Assembly (NCBI RefSeq): GCF_010820555.1
Contig: NZ_JAAIKD010000006.1
Span: 23,296-87,295, forward strand
Reading direction: 5' to 3'
Origin: Psychroflexus aurantiacus
GTDB taxonomy: Bacteria; Bacteroidota; Bacteroidia; Flavobacteriales; Flavobacteriaceae
DNA: 64,000 nt
In this document: positions 7,138 to 14,532 of the stretch, piece after piece
Layout of the letters: each line of letters starts with the position of its first letter
Position numbering within the stretch: position 1 is the first letter of the stretch
The notes under the pieces: generated by a model
What the model saw: only the letters and a program-made list of their open reading frames with translations
Told to the model about the DNA's origin: nothing
Database searches by the model: none
Translations under genes and position numbers: made by a program

Positions 7138-8673
7138 ATGGATGATCTTACGCCTAAAATTGAACAAATTGAACTGAAATACCTGTCCCTGAAAGACTTT
7201 GAAGTCCTGAAGGAGGTGTTTATAGAAATTTACGGCGATGCTCCCGATGCCTATTGGCGCAAGGATGAGTTAAAGAGTTTGATAGATATATTCCCGGAAG
7301 GCCAGGTGGTGATTTTGGTCAATGGTGATCTGGCAGGATGTGCGTTTTCTATCATCGTGGACTACAATAAATTATCGGATAAGCATACTTACGATGATAT
7401 TGCCGGGGATGTGAAGTTCAAAAATCATACAGAAGACGGCGATATGCTGTACGGGATTGATGTGATCATCCGAAAAGAATACCGCGGCTTGAAACTGGGC
7501 AGACGGCTTTATGACTACCGAAAGGAATTGACCGAACAGCTGAATTTAAAGGGAATCGTATTTGGAGGCAGAATTCCGAATTACCATAAATTCTCAAGCA
7601 AGTTAAGTCCGAAGCAATACATACAAAAAGTAAGGACGAAGGAAGTCAATGACCCTGTATTGAACTTTCAGTTGTCCAATGATTTCAGACCGGTTAGAAT
7701 TTTGTCCAATTACTTAGACGGTGATAAAGACTCCAAGGAGTACGCGGTCCTGATGCAGTGGGATAATATTTATTTTGAAAAAGAAAGCAAGGCGCCCTCC
7801 AACCAGAAAAGCGAAGTGCGGCTTGGGCTGGTGCAGTGGCAGATGCGTTCCTACAGCAGCCTGGAAGAACTCCTGCATCAGGTAGAATATTTCGTGGAAT
7901 CCCTGTCGGGTTACCGTTCGGATTTTGCGTTATTCCCGGAGTTTTTTAACGCTCCGCTGATGTCTAAATACAACCATCTCAGTGAACCCGATGCGATTCG
8001 GGAACTGGCAAAATACACCGAGCCGATTAAGCATAAAATGGCAGAATTGTCCATTGCGTACAACATCAATATCATTTCCGGAAGTATGCCCGAGGTGATT
8101 AACAATAAACTGTACAACGTGGGCTACCTGTGCAAACGCGATGGAAGTACAGAGCGATACGAAAAAATACATGTCACTCCAGATGAGGCCCGGGTTTGGG
8201 GGATGCAGCGCGGCAGTGAGTTTAAGGTGTTTGATACCGACTGCGGTAAAATTGGCATCCTGATTTGCTACGATGTGGAGTTCCCGGAGTTGTCCAGAAT
8301 CCTGGCCAAAGAGGGGATGGATATTTTATTCGTTCCTTTTCTTACCGATACTCAAAATGGATTTTCCAGAGTCAAACTCTGCGCGCAGGCCAGAGCAGTA
8401 GAAAATGAATGTTATGTCGCTATTGCAGGTAGTGTTGGTAACCTGCCAAAAGTGCATAATATGGACATTCAGTATGCGCAGTCTGCGGTGTTCACGCCAT
8501 CGGACTTCGCCTTTCCAAGTGATGGGATAAAAGCGCAAACCACGCCTAATACCGAAATGATTTTGATCGCCGATGTGGATTTACTGGCGTTGCGAGAACT
8601 TCATAATTTTGGAAGCGTTAAGAACCTGAAGGACATCCGAAACGATCTCTATACCTTATCGAGAAAGAAATAG
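7138..8673 (+). CDS. GNAT acetyltransferase / nitrilase-superfamily amidohydrolase fusion
   Basis: Two domains in 511 residues. Residues about 10-175 form a GNAT-type acetyltransferase (IRKEYRGLKLGRRLYDYR is the acetyl-CoA-binding loop). Residues about 225-500 form a carbon-nitrogen hydrolase with a complete Glu-Lys-Cys triad: Glu268 in LFPEFF, Lys343 in YEKIHV and Cys377 in ILICYDVEFPE. Such fusions occur widely, and the substrate is not established. Following a polyamine cluster, an N-carbamoylputrescine-like or acyl-polyamine substrate is imaginable, but agmatinase already bypasses carbamoylputrescine, so this is only speculation. No signal peptide; cytoplasmic. Confidence 0.88.
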   Translation: MDDLTPKIEQIELKYLSLKDFEVLKEVFIEIYGDAPDAYWRKDELKSLIDIFPEGQVVILVNGDLAGCAFSIIVDYNKLSDKHTYDDIAGDVKFKNHTEDGDMLYGIDVIIRKEYRGLKLGRRLYDYRKELTEQLNLKGIVFGGRIPNYHKFSSKLSPKQYIQKVRTKEVNDPVLNFQLSNDFRPVRILSNYLDGDKDSKEYAVLMQWDNIYFEKESKAPSNQKSEVRLGLVQWQMRSYSSLEELLHQVEYFVESLSGYRSDFALFPEFFNAPLMSKYNHLSEPDAIRELAKYTEPIKHKMAELSIAYNINIISGSMPEVINNKLYNVGYLCKRDGSTERYEKIHVTPDEARVWGMQRGSEFKVFDTDCGKIGILICYDVEFPELSRILAKEGMDILFVPFLTDTQNGFSRVKLCAQARAVENECYVAIAGSVGNLPKVHNMDIQYAQSAVFTPSDFAFPSDGIKAQTTPNTEMILIADVDLLALRELHNFGSVKNLKDIRNDLYTLSRKK

Positions 8674-8728
8674 ATAAGAATATATTTCTGATCATGAAGC
8701 TGAAGTTTTGGAGTGCTTATGAGGCTAT

Positions 8729-8754
8729 AAAATAAAAAAAGGACTTTATTTTTT
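8729..8754 (+). terminator. AT-only hairpin with T-run
   Basis: AAAATAAA pairs with TTTATTTT across an 8-base spacer and continues into further T residues. It is placed between the fusion gene and the next ORF on the same strand. Weak stem. Confidence 0.3.
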
Positions 8755-8778
8755 GAAGATAAATGCTACATTTAGGGC

Positions 8779-9135
8779 ATGAATCGATACCTGCTGTTTT
8801 TGATCACTGCAAGTTTACTTTGCTTAGGTGCCTGTTCCGAAAGTGGAAACAGCAGCACGGAGGTGGAGATATGCGATGATGGAATCGATAATGATGGAGA
8901 TGGTCTGACCGATTGCGAGGATGGCAATTGTGCTTTAAAAGCGGCCTGTGTTGAAAGCAACTGCGCCGATGGAATCGATAACGACGGAGACGGCTTTGCA
9001 GACTGCGATGACCTGGATTGTGAGGAAGTCCAGGAATGTCTGTTCGAAAGATGTATCGATGGCGTCGACAATGACAACGATGGCCTCATAGATTGCGATG
9101 ATCCGGATTGCAATTCGAATCTAAACTGTAATTAG
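8779..9135 (+). CDS. Small lipoprotein with three DGIDNDGDG calcium-loop repeats
   Basis: A 118-residue lipoprotein: a signal peptide ends in LLCLGAC (Cys19 or nearby). The mature protein is almost wholly three copies of a unit of about 30 residues of the form CxDGIDNDGDGLxDCxDxxC, at about residues 32-54, 61-83 and 91-113. The DxDxDG core matches calcium-binding loops like those of thrombospondin type 3 or MopE-like proteins, and the paired cysteines probably form disulfides. Function is unknown; surface calcium binding is the reasonable guess. It is preceded by a poor promoter match and followed by a bidirectional terminator. Confidence 0.78.
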   Translation: MNRYLLFLITASLLCLGACSESGNSSTEVEICDDGIDNDGDGLTDCEDGNCALKAACVESNCADGIDNDGDGFADCDDLDCEEVQECLFERCIDGVDNDNDGLIDCDDPDCNSNLNCN

Positions 9136-9242
9136 TTTTTTGAGTCCTTTTATCGATCCTTAGGCATGGCTCATAGCTCTTATGAATCTGCTTTCTGGCG
9201 ATCAGGCAGCGATTAACTTCCCGAATAAAATCAGTACTAAAA

Positions 9243-9271
9243 AAAGCGTTTTTGAATATCAAAAACGCTTT
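9243..9271. terminator. Strong 13-base-pair hairpin between convergent genes
   Basis: AAAGCGTTTTTGA and its exact complement flank an ATA loop. Read on the minus strand it is followed by seven T residues, so it is an efficient terminator for the YugP gene; it also lies after the repeat lipoprotein. Confidence 0.8.
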
Positions 9272-9293
9272 GTATCTGTATTGAGTATGTCTT

Positions 9294-9986
9294 CTATTCT
9301 CTGCCTAAATAAATGCTCAAGAAGTAGAGTAAAGTGGCTAGGGAACCAATAGCGGCTACCACATAGGTTCTGGCTGCCCATTTCAAAGAGTCTTCCGACA
9401 TTTTGTACTCATCCTGAGTAACTATATTGTGATCTTTCATCCAGGCTAAAGCCCTGTTGCTGGCGTCATATTCTACCGGTAGAGTCACAAAGCTAAACAG
9501 CGTACCCAGTCCAAACATGATGATTCCGGCCAGCAGTACCGTTTGACCAACACCAACCGAAACCATGGTCATCAGGATGAGTCCGCCAAAAATCACCCAC
9601 TGGCTCCATTGAGAAGCCACACTCACCACGGGTACGAGTTGACTTCTCAGTTCTACCCAGGAATAAGCTTTGGCATGTTGCACGGCATGACCCACTTCGT
9701 GAGCGGCCACAGCGGCTGCAGCGGCATTGGTTTGGTTGTAAACACTTTCGCTAAGGTTCACCGTTTTTTTAGTTGGGTGGTAATGATCGGTCAACCGACC
9801 AGGGGTAGAAATGACCTCCACATCATGGATGTGATGATCTTTCAGCATTTTTCTGGCAATTTCAGCTCCGCTCATTCCATTCTGAAGCTGGATTTTGGAG
9901 TATTTTTTAAATTTGCTTTTTAATTTGTTGCTCACATACCAGCTCGCGAGAAGTATGGCGCCTATTAAAATATAATATCCTATCAT
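9294..9986 (-). CDS. Zinc metallopeptidase, YugP family
   Basis: A 230-residue membrane protein with an N-terminal transmembrane anchor (residues 1-18) and two to three hydrophobic segments in the C-terminal half. The central AAHEVGHAVQHA carries the HExxH zinc motif (His96, Glu97, His100). This matches the neutral zinc metallopeptidase family PF04298 (B. subtilis YugP). Substrates are not known; it is probably an integral-membrane protease. It is monocistronic and ends in the strong hairpin at 9243-9271. Confidence 0.88.
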   Translation of the reverse strand: MIGYYILIGAILLASWYVSNKLKSKFKKYSKIQLQNGMSGAEIARKMLKDHHIHDVEVISTPGRLTDHYHPTKKTVNLSESVYNQTNAAAAAVAAHEVGHAVQHAKAYSWVELRSQLVPVVSVASQWSQWVIFGGLILMTMVSVGVGQTVLLAGIIMFGLGTLFSFVTLPVEYDASNRALAWMKDHNIVTQDEYKMSEDSLKWAARTYVVAAIGSLATLLYFLSIYLGRE

Positions 9987-10305
9987 TGTTTATGTTTAAA
10001 ATATACTCATCAAAAGTTTGACCAAAATTGAATTTGTCAGTTATAATTCTTTAAAGTTTAGAATTTTTATGCCTGAAGATGGGATGCATCTATTTCAAAG
10101 TTGCTAAATTTTCTGCAAGACTCAGGTTAATACGTGTTTGTGACCCTGGTAATGCACTTTATCCTCTTAAATACTTGAGACTAAACAGACTTATCAAATT
10201 ATTTGAGAGCATAGCTTGCTATATAAATTTATAATCGTAAATTTGCACCCTTATTTTCAAGACTTTGAAGATAAAAAGGAATGTTTAATTATTAAAATTT
10301 TAAGT
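9987..10305. other. Intergenic region holding the rplM promoter
   Basis: About 320 bases between the divergent YugP and rplM genes. I see the rplM promoter at 10216-10245, a 60-base leader after it, and a small AATTCT/AGAATT inverted repeat near 10045. No ORF or RNA gene is apparent in the rest. Confidence 0.5.
10216..10245 (+). promoter_or_regulatory. Promoter of the rplM-rpsI operon
   Basis: TTG at 10216-10218 and TAAATTTG at 10238-10245 are separated by 19 bases, matching the Bacteroidota -33/-7 arrangement. A leader of about 55 bases runs to the GTG start of rplM. This is the best promoter match in the window. Confidence 0.7.
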
Positions 10306-10761
10306 GTGGATACATTAAGTTACAAAACGGTTTCAACCAACAAAGCTACTGCAGATAAGCACTGGGTTGTTGTTGATGCCAGCGGACAATCTCTTGGACG
10401 TGTAGCTTCTATTGTTGCCAAGCTTTTGAGAGGTAAGTACAAACCTAGCTTTAGCCCTCACGTTGATTGTGGAGACAATGTTATCATTGTGAACGCAGAG
10501 AAAGTCAACCTGACCGGTAAAAAGTGGGACTCAAAAGAGTATATCCGACATACTGGATATCCTGGTGGACAGAGAAGTTTAACGGCTCAAGAAGTATTTG
10601 ACAAGAGCCCAGAGCGTCTTGTGGAAAAATCTGTAAAAGGGATGTTGCCTAAGAACAAATTAGGTGCTGATTTATTTAGAAATCTTCGTGTCTTTACAGG
10701 GACAGAGCATAACATGAATGCTCAACAACCAAAGGAAATTAATATAAACGAACTAGTTTAA
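10306..10761 (+). CDS. rplM: 50S ribosomal protein L13
   Basis: A component of the large ribosomal subunit. The sequence from VDTLSYKTVS onward is typical of flavobacterial L13, including WVVVDASGQSLGR, YKPSFSPHVDCGDNVI and HTGYPGGQRS. I place the start at GTG 10306 (151 residues). The in-frame TTG at 10216 sits in the -33 promoter element, and the residues between do not belong to L13. It abuts rpsI with no gap. Confidence 0.96.
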   Translation: MDTLSYKTVSTNKATADKHWVVVDASGQSLGRVASIVAKLLRGKYKPSFSPHVDCGDNVIIVNAEKVNLTGKKWDSKEYIRHTGYPGGQRSLTAQEVFDKSPERLVEKSVKGMLPKNKLGADLFRNLRVFTGTEHNMNAQQPKEININELV

Positions 10762-11148
10762 ATGGAGACAATTCACAAAATTGGCCGTAGAAAAACTGCC
10801 GTAGCTAGAGTTTATCTTACTGAGGGGAAAGGTGAAATCACCGTTAACAAGAAAAAAGTTAACGACTATTTTACAACCGGACCTTTGCTTTATAAAGTCA
10901 ATCAAGCTTTGGCTTTAACTGGTAATGAAGATAGATTTGATATCAATGTCAACGTGTTTGGAGGAGGAATCACCGGACAGGCAGAAGCTATCAGATTGGC
11001 ATTATCCAGAGCAATGTGCGAACTGGACCCTGAGAACAGAGCTACTCTAAAGCCAGAAGGATTGCTGACAAGAGATCCAAGAATGGTGGAACGTAAGAAA
11101 TTCGGTCAGAAAAAAGCAAGAAAGAAATTCCAATTCTCAAAACGTTAA
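10762..11148 (+). CDS. rpsI: 30S ribosomal protein S9
   Basis: Small-subunit protein, 128 residues, whose basic C-terminal tail (KKARKKFQFSKR) reaches the P-site tRNA. It opens with the usual IGRRKTAVARVYL. It starts on the base after the rplM stop, so the two are translationally linked as in most bacteria. Confidence 0.97.
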   Translation: METIHKIGRRKTAVARVYLTEGKGEITVNKKKVNDYFTTGPLLYKVNQALALTGNEDRFDINVNVFGGGITGQAEAIRLALSRAMCELDPENRATLKPEGLLTRDPRMVERKKFGQKKARKKFQFSKR

Positions 11149-11202
11149 TCGAGAATTTCATTCAATTATTGAAATTATTAATAGTTCAATTTTTTGTTGT
11201 TA

Positions 11203-11222
11203 TTTGGGTCATAACACCCAAA
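11203..11222 (+). terminator. Hairpin after rpsI
   Basis: TTTGGGT and ACCCAAA flank a six-base loop, 54 bases after the rpsI stop and 88 bases before rpsB. There is no T-tract. It may be a weak terminator or part of an rpsB leader structure. Confidence 0.4.
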
Positions 11223-11309
11223 GTTAGTTTAGCATCTAAATAAATAAGACCAATTCAATTGCTACTTATTTATTGCTATCCCAACAGAAGAACGTAAACT
11301 AAAACAAAA

Positions 11310-12197
11310 ATGGCAAATCAAATAGAGGTCAAGGATTTACTTGACGCCGGTGTTCACTTTGGACACCTTACAAGACGATGGAATCCAAACATGGCTCCTT
11401 ATGTATACATGGAGCGTAATGGAATTCACATTATCAACTTATACAAGACGGTTGCAAAAATGGAAGAGGCTGGTGCAGCCCTTGCAAAAATAGCAGCTAG
11501 CGGAAGAAAAATTCTTTTCGTCGCTACCAAGAAACAAGCTAAAGAAATTGTAGCTCAGGAATCTGAAAGAGCACAAATGCCTTACATTACCGAAAGATGG
11601 CCTGGAGGGATGCTTACCAACTTTGTGACCATCAGAAAGTCGGTGAAGAAAATGGCAACTGTGGATCGTATGAAAAAAGACGGTACCTTCAATTCGCTTT
11701 CTAAAAAAGAGAGACTACAAGTAGACAGGATGAGAGCTAAACTTGAGAAAAACTTAGGGTCTATCTCAGACATGTCCAGACTGCCTGCAGCTATCTTTGT
11801 TGTGGATACACTTAGAGAACATATCGCTGTTAAAGAAGCACAAAAATTAAACATTCCTGTGTTTGCAATGGTGGATACCAACTCCAATCCAAGAGATGTG
11901 GATTATGCTATCCCTTCTAACGATGATGCTTCCAAATCTATCCACAAGATCATGTCTTATATGGCAGATTCCATTCTGGAAGGTCTTAACGACAGAAAAG
12001 AAAGTAAAGAAGGTGCTGATGCCAAACCGGCAAAAGCCAAAAAGAAAAAAGCTACAGAAGAAGTAACTGACGAAGCTACTGAAGCAAAAGCAGAAAAGAA
12101 GACAACTGAAACTAAGGCACCTGTCGTTGAGGAGGTTCCTGCAGATAAAGCAGAGCCAACTGAACCAGCAGGGGAAGACAATAAAGCTTCAGAATAA
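11310..12197 (+). CDS. rpsB: 30S ribosomal protein S2
   Basis: The core (about residues 1-225) is standard: LLDAGVHFGHLTRRWNPNM, YITERWPGGMLTNF and FVVDTLREHIAVKEA. Beyond it is a low-complexity tail of about 65 residues made of Lys, Ala, Glu and Thr, ending in acidic residues; such extensions are common in flavobacterial S2. Binds the small subunit and is needed for S1 docking. It is followed by a hairpin/T-run and then tsf, the usual partner. Confidence 0.96.
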   Translation: MANQIEVKDLLDAGVHFGHLTRRWNPNMAPYVYMERNGIHIINLYKTVAKMEEAGAALAKIAASGRKILFVATKKQAKEIVAQESERAQMPYITERWPGGMLTNFVTIRKSVKKMATVDRMKKDGTFNSLSKKERLQVDRMRAKLEKNLGSISDMSRLPAAIFVVDTLREHIAVKEAQKLNIPVFAMVDTNSNPRDVDYAIPSNDDASKSIHKIMSYMADSILEGLNDRKESKEGADAKPAKAKKKKATEEVTDEATEAKAEKKTTETKAPVVEEVPADKAEPTEPAGEDNKASE

Positions 12198-12215
12198 TAT
12201 AGATTTAATAACATC

Positions 12216-12246
12216 AAATCGCTTAAGTCTTGCTTAAGCGATTTTT
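12216..12246 (+). terminator. Intrinsic terminator or attenuator between rpsB and tsf
   Basis: A perfect 12-base-pair stem (AAATCGCTTAAG at 12216-12227 with CTTAAGCGATTT at 12233-12244), a five-base loop and a short T-run. It lies 18 bases after rpsB and 24 before tsf, so it may partly uncouple their expression. Confidence 0.7.
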
Positions 12247-12270
12247 ATATTAACACAAAACTTATAAATC

Positions 12271-13092
12271 ATGGCAAAAATTACGGCTGCTGAGGTCAAT
12301 AAACTTAGAAAAAGCACTGGTGCTGGTATGATGGATTGCAAAAAAGCTCTTGTGGAAAGCGAGGGTGATTTTGATAAAGCTATCGAGATATTAAGAAAGA
12401 AAGGGCAGAAAGTTGCTGCCAAAAGAGCAGATAGAGAGTCATCTGAAGGTGCAGCCATTGCTGTAGTTAACGACGATGCTACCAAAGGTGCTATCGTTTC
12501 TTTGAATTGTGAAACCGATTTCGTTGCTAAAAACGATTCGTTCACTAAACTGGCAAATGATTTTGCTCAAATGGCACTTGGTGTTGAGAGCAAAGACGAA
12601 TTATTGAAACTGGATTACAACGGTATTACTGTAGGTGAAAAACTGACAGAACAAACGGGTGTGATCGGTGAAAAAATCGAAATAGGGGATTTCAGAATAT
12701 TGAAAGCTCCCTTCGTTGGATCTTATATTCACGCCGGTAACAAAATCGCTGTTTTGACCGGTCTTTCTAAGCCTGCTGAAGGTGCGGAAGAAATCGCCAA
12801 AGAAGTTTCTATGCAGGTTGCTGCAATGAATCCAGTGGCTTTAAATGAAGAAGGTGTGGATCAGTCCATTATCGATAAAGAAATCGAAATTGCTAAAGAT
12901 CAGCTAAGACAGGAAGGGAAGCCAGAAAATATGCTGGATAAGATCGCTGAAGGTAAGCTGAAGCGTTTCTTTAAAGACAATACCCTGGTTAACCAGGACT
13001 TTATCAAAGACAGCAAAATTTCTGTAGCTCAACACGTGAAAACATTGGGTGATGTGGAAATTCTTGCTTTTGAAAGAGTAGCTTTAGGCTAA
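12271..13092 (+). CDS. tsf: Elongation factor Ts
   Basis: Nucleotide exchange factor for EF-Tu. 273 residues, with the N-terminal UBA-like segment (VNKLRKSTGAGMMDCKKAL) and the conserved SLNCETDFVAKND core. The IHAGNKIAVLTGL and AMNPVAL segments are also present. Normal length for the phylum. It stands between two terminators. Confidence 0.97.
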   Translation: MAKITAAEVNKLRKSTGAGMMDCKKALVESEGDFDKAIEILRKKGQKVAAKRADRESSEGAAIAVVNDDATKGAIVSLNCETDFVAKNDSFTKLANDFAQMALGVESKDELLKLDYNGITVGEKLTEQTGVIGEKIEIGDFRILKAPFVGSYIHAGNKIAVLTGLSKPAEGAEEIAKEVSMQVAAMNPVALNEEGVDQSIIDKEIEIAKDQLRQEGKPENMLDKIAEGKLKRFFKDNTLVNQDFIKDSKISVAQHVKTLGDVEILAFERVALG

Positions 13093-13115
13093 TTATAGCC
13101 AGATCTGAATATCTA

Positions 13116-13148
13116 AAAGCCCTTTGGTTAACTCCAAAGGGTTTTTTT
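13116..13148 (+). terminator. Rho-independent terminator after tsf
   Basis: CCCTTTGG (13120-13127) pairs with CCAAAGGG (13134-13141), loop TTAACT, followed by seven T residues; upstream A residues extend the stem. Confidence 0.88.
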
Positions 13149-13197
13149 ATGCTCAAAATTGAAGTCGATATCTCATTTTTTCAAATAAGATAATCCT

Positions 13198-13205
13198 TAT
13201 ATTTG
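13198..13205 (+). promoter_or_regulatory. -7 promoter element for pyrH-frr
   Basis: TATATTTG matches TAnnTTTG, 23 bases before the pyrH start and after the tsf terminator, so pyrH has its own promoter. Confidence 0.6.
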
Positions 13206-13228
13206 CAAAACTCTATTCTAAAATCAAT

Positions 13229-13936
13229 ATGCAGTATAAGCGAATTTTACTCAAACTATCTGGTGAAGCTTTAATGGGAGATCGCCAATATGGAATTGAT
13301 CCCAAGCGACTGGATGATTATGCGAAAGAGATCAAAACTATCATAGATGCAGGAGTAGAAGTTGCCATTGTTATTGGCGGCGGCAATATATTTAGAGGTA
13401 TTTCCGGAGCCAGCAAAGGCATGGACAGGGTGCAGGGTGATCATATGGGAATGCTGGCCACCGTTATTAACGGACTGGCCCTGCAAAGCGCATGTGAGGA
13501 CAATGGCATGCAAACCAGACTGCAGTCTGCTATCAAAATCAATGAAGTGGCAGAGCCGTTTATCAGAAGAAAAGCGATTCGGCACTTAGAAAAAGGAAGA
13601 GTGGTCATTTTTGGTGGAGGTACAGGGAACCCGTATTTTACCACCGATTCTGCAGCTGTGCTTAGAGCAATTGAAATGGAAGCCGATGTTATTTTGAAAG
13701 GGACGCGTGTGGATGGAATTTACACCTCAGATCCAGAGCAGAATACAGATGCTACCAAATTTGATTTTATCAGTTTTGAAGAAGTTTTAAAAAAGGGCCT
13801 GAAGGTGATGGATACCACGGCATTCACCCTTAGCCAGGAAAATGAATTGCCTATTATTGTATTTGATATGAATACCTCCGGAAATTTGTTGAGAATAATT
13901 TCAGGAGAAAATATTGGAACCAAAGTGAATTTATAG
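13229..13936 (+). CDS. pyrH: UMP kinase
   Basis: Phosphorylates UMP to UDP in pyrimidine nucleotide synthesis. 235 residues of the amino-acid-kinase fold: [11 protein letters not shown] at the N-terminus, [11 protein letters not shown], the regulatory/UMP loop around [13 protein letters not shown], and FFGGGTG-like [16 protein letters not shown]. It is 10 bases from frr, forming the widely conserved pyrH-frr pair. Confidence 0.97.
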   Translation: MQYKRILLKLSGEALMGDRQYGIDPKRLDDYAKEIKTIIDAGVEVAIVIGGGNIFRGISGASKGMDRVQGDHMGMLATVINGLALQSACEDNGMQTRLQSAIKINEVAEPFIRRKAIRHLEKGRVVIFGGGTGNPYFTTDSAAVLRAIEMEADVILKGTRVDGIYTSDPEQNTDATKFDFISFEEVLKKGLKVMDTTAFTLSQENELPIIVFDMNTSGNLLRIISGENIGTKVNL

Positions 13937-13946
13937 ACTAAAAGAT

Positions 13947-14501
13947 ATGAACGAAGAAATAGAATTTATAAAAGATACCGCCAAGGAATCGATGCAGGAA
14001 GCCATCAAGCACCTTAGAAAACAGCTGGCAAACATTAGAGCCGGAAAGGCGAATCCTTCCATGTTATCTTCTGTTATGGTTGAGTATTATGGAACAATGA
14101 CACCGCTTAATCAGGTGGGTAATGTAAATACGCCCGATGCCAGAACGATTACGATTCAGCCTTTTGAAAAGTCTTTGATGAAAGAGATTGAAAAAGGAAT
14201 CATGAACGCCAATCTTGGTTTTAACCCGATGAACAATGGTGAAAGCGTGATTATCAGTGTTCCGCCTTTAACCGAAGAAAGACGTGTTCAACTCGCCAAG
14301 CAGGCTAAAGCCGAAGCTGAAGAAGCTAAAATTGGCGTAAGAAACGACAGAAGAACTGCTATGAACGAGATTAAAAAGGCAGATCTTCCTGAAGACGTTC
14401 AAAAAGACACTGAAGATGACATTCAGAAACTGACAGATACTTACATAGAGGAAATAGATAAAATCTATACCGCTAAGGAAAAAGAAATCATGACCGTTTA
14501 A
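13947..14501 (+). CDS. frr: Ribosome recycling factor
   Basis: Splits post-termination ribosomes with EF-G. 184 residues; ends of both helices of domain I are recognisable (MQEAIKHLRKQLANIRAGKANP near the start, VRNDRRTAMNEIKK late). Position after pyrH confirms it. Transcription probably continues into the next gene. Confidence 0.97.
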   Translation: MNEEIEFIKDTAKESMQEAIKHLRKQLANIRAGKANPSMLSSVMVEYYGTMTPLNQVGNVNTPDARTITIQPFEKSLMKEIEKGIMNANLGFNPMNNGESVIISVPPLTEERRVQLAKQAKAEAEEAKIGVRNDRRTAMNEIKKADLPEDVQKDTEDDIQKLTDTYIEEIDKIYTAKEKEIMTV

Positions 14502-14532
14502 ATACAGGTCTTATAGTTTTATAAGTTTACAT

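Noticed and set aside
9543..9923. 126-codon plus-strand frame opposite the YugP gene
   Set aside because: It is antisense to a clear metallopeptidase gene and has no recognisable features.
10216..10305. N-terminal extension of rplM from an in-frame TTG at 10216
   Set aside because: The TTG is part of the -33 promoter element and the extra 30 residues do not belong to L13; GTG 10306 gives the standard length.
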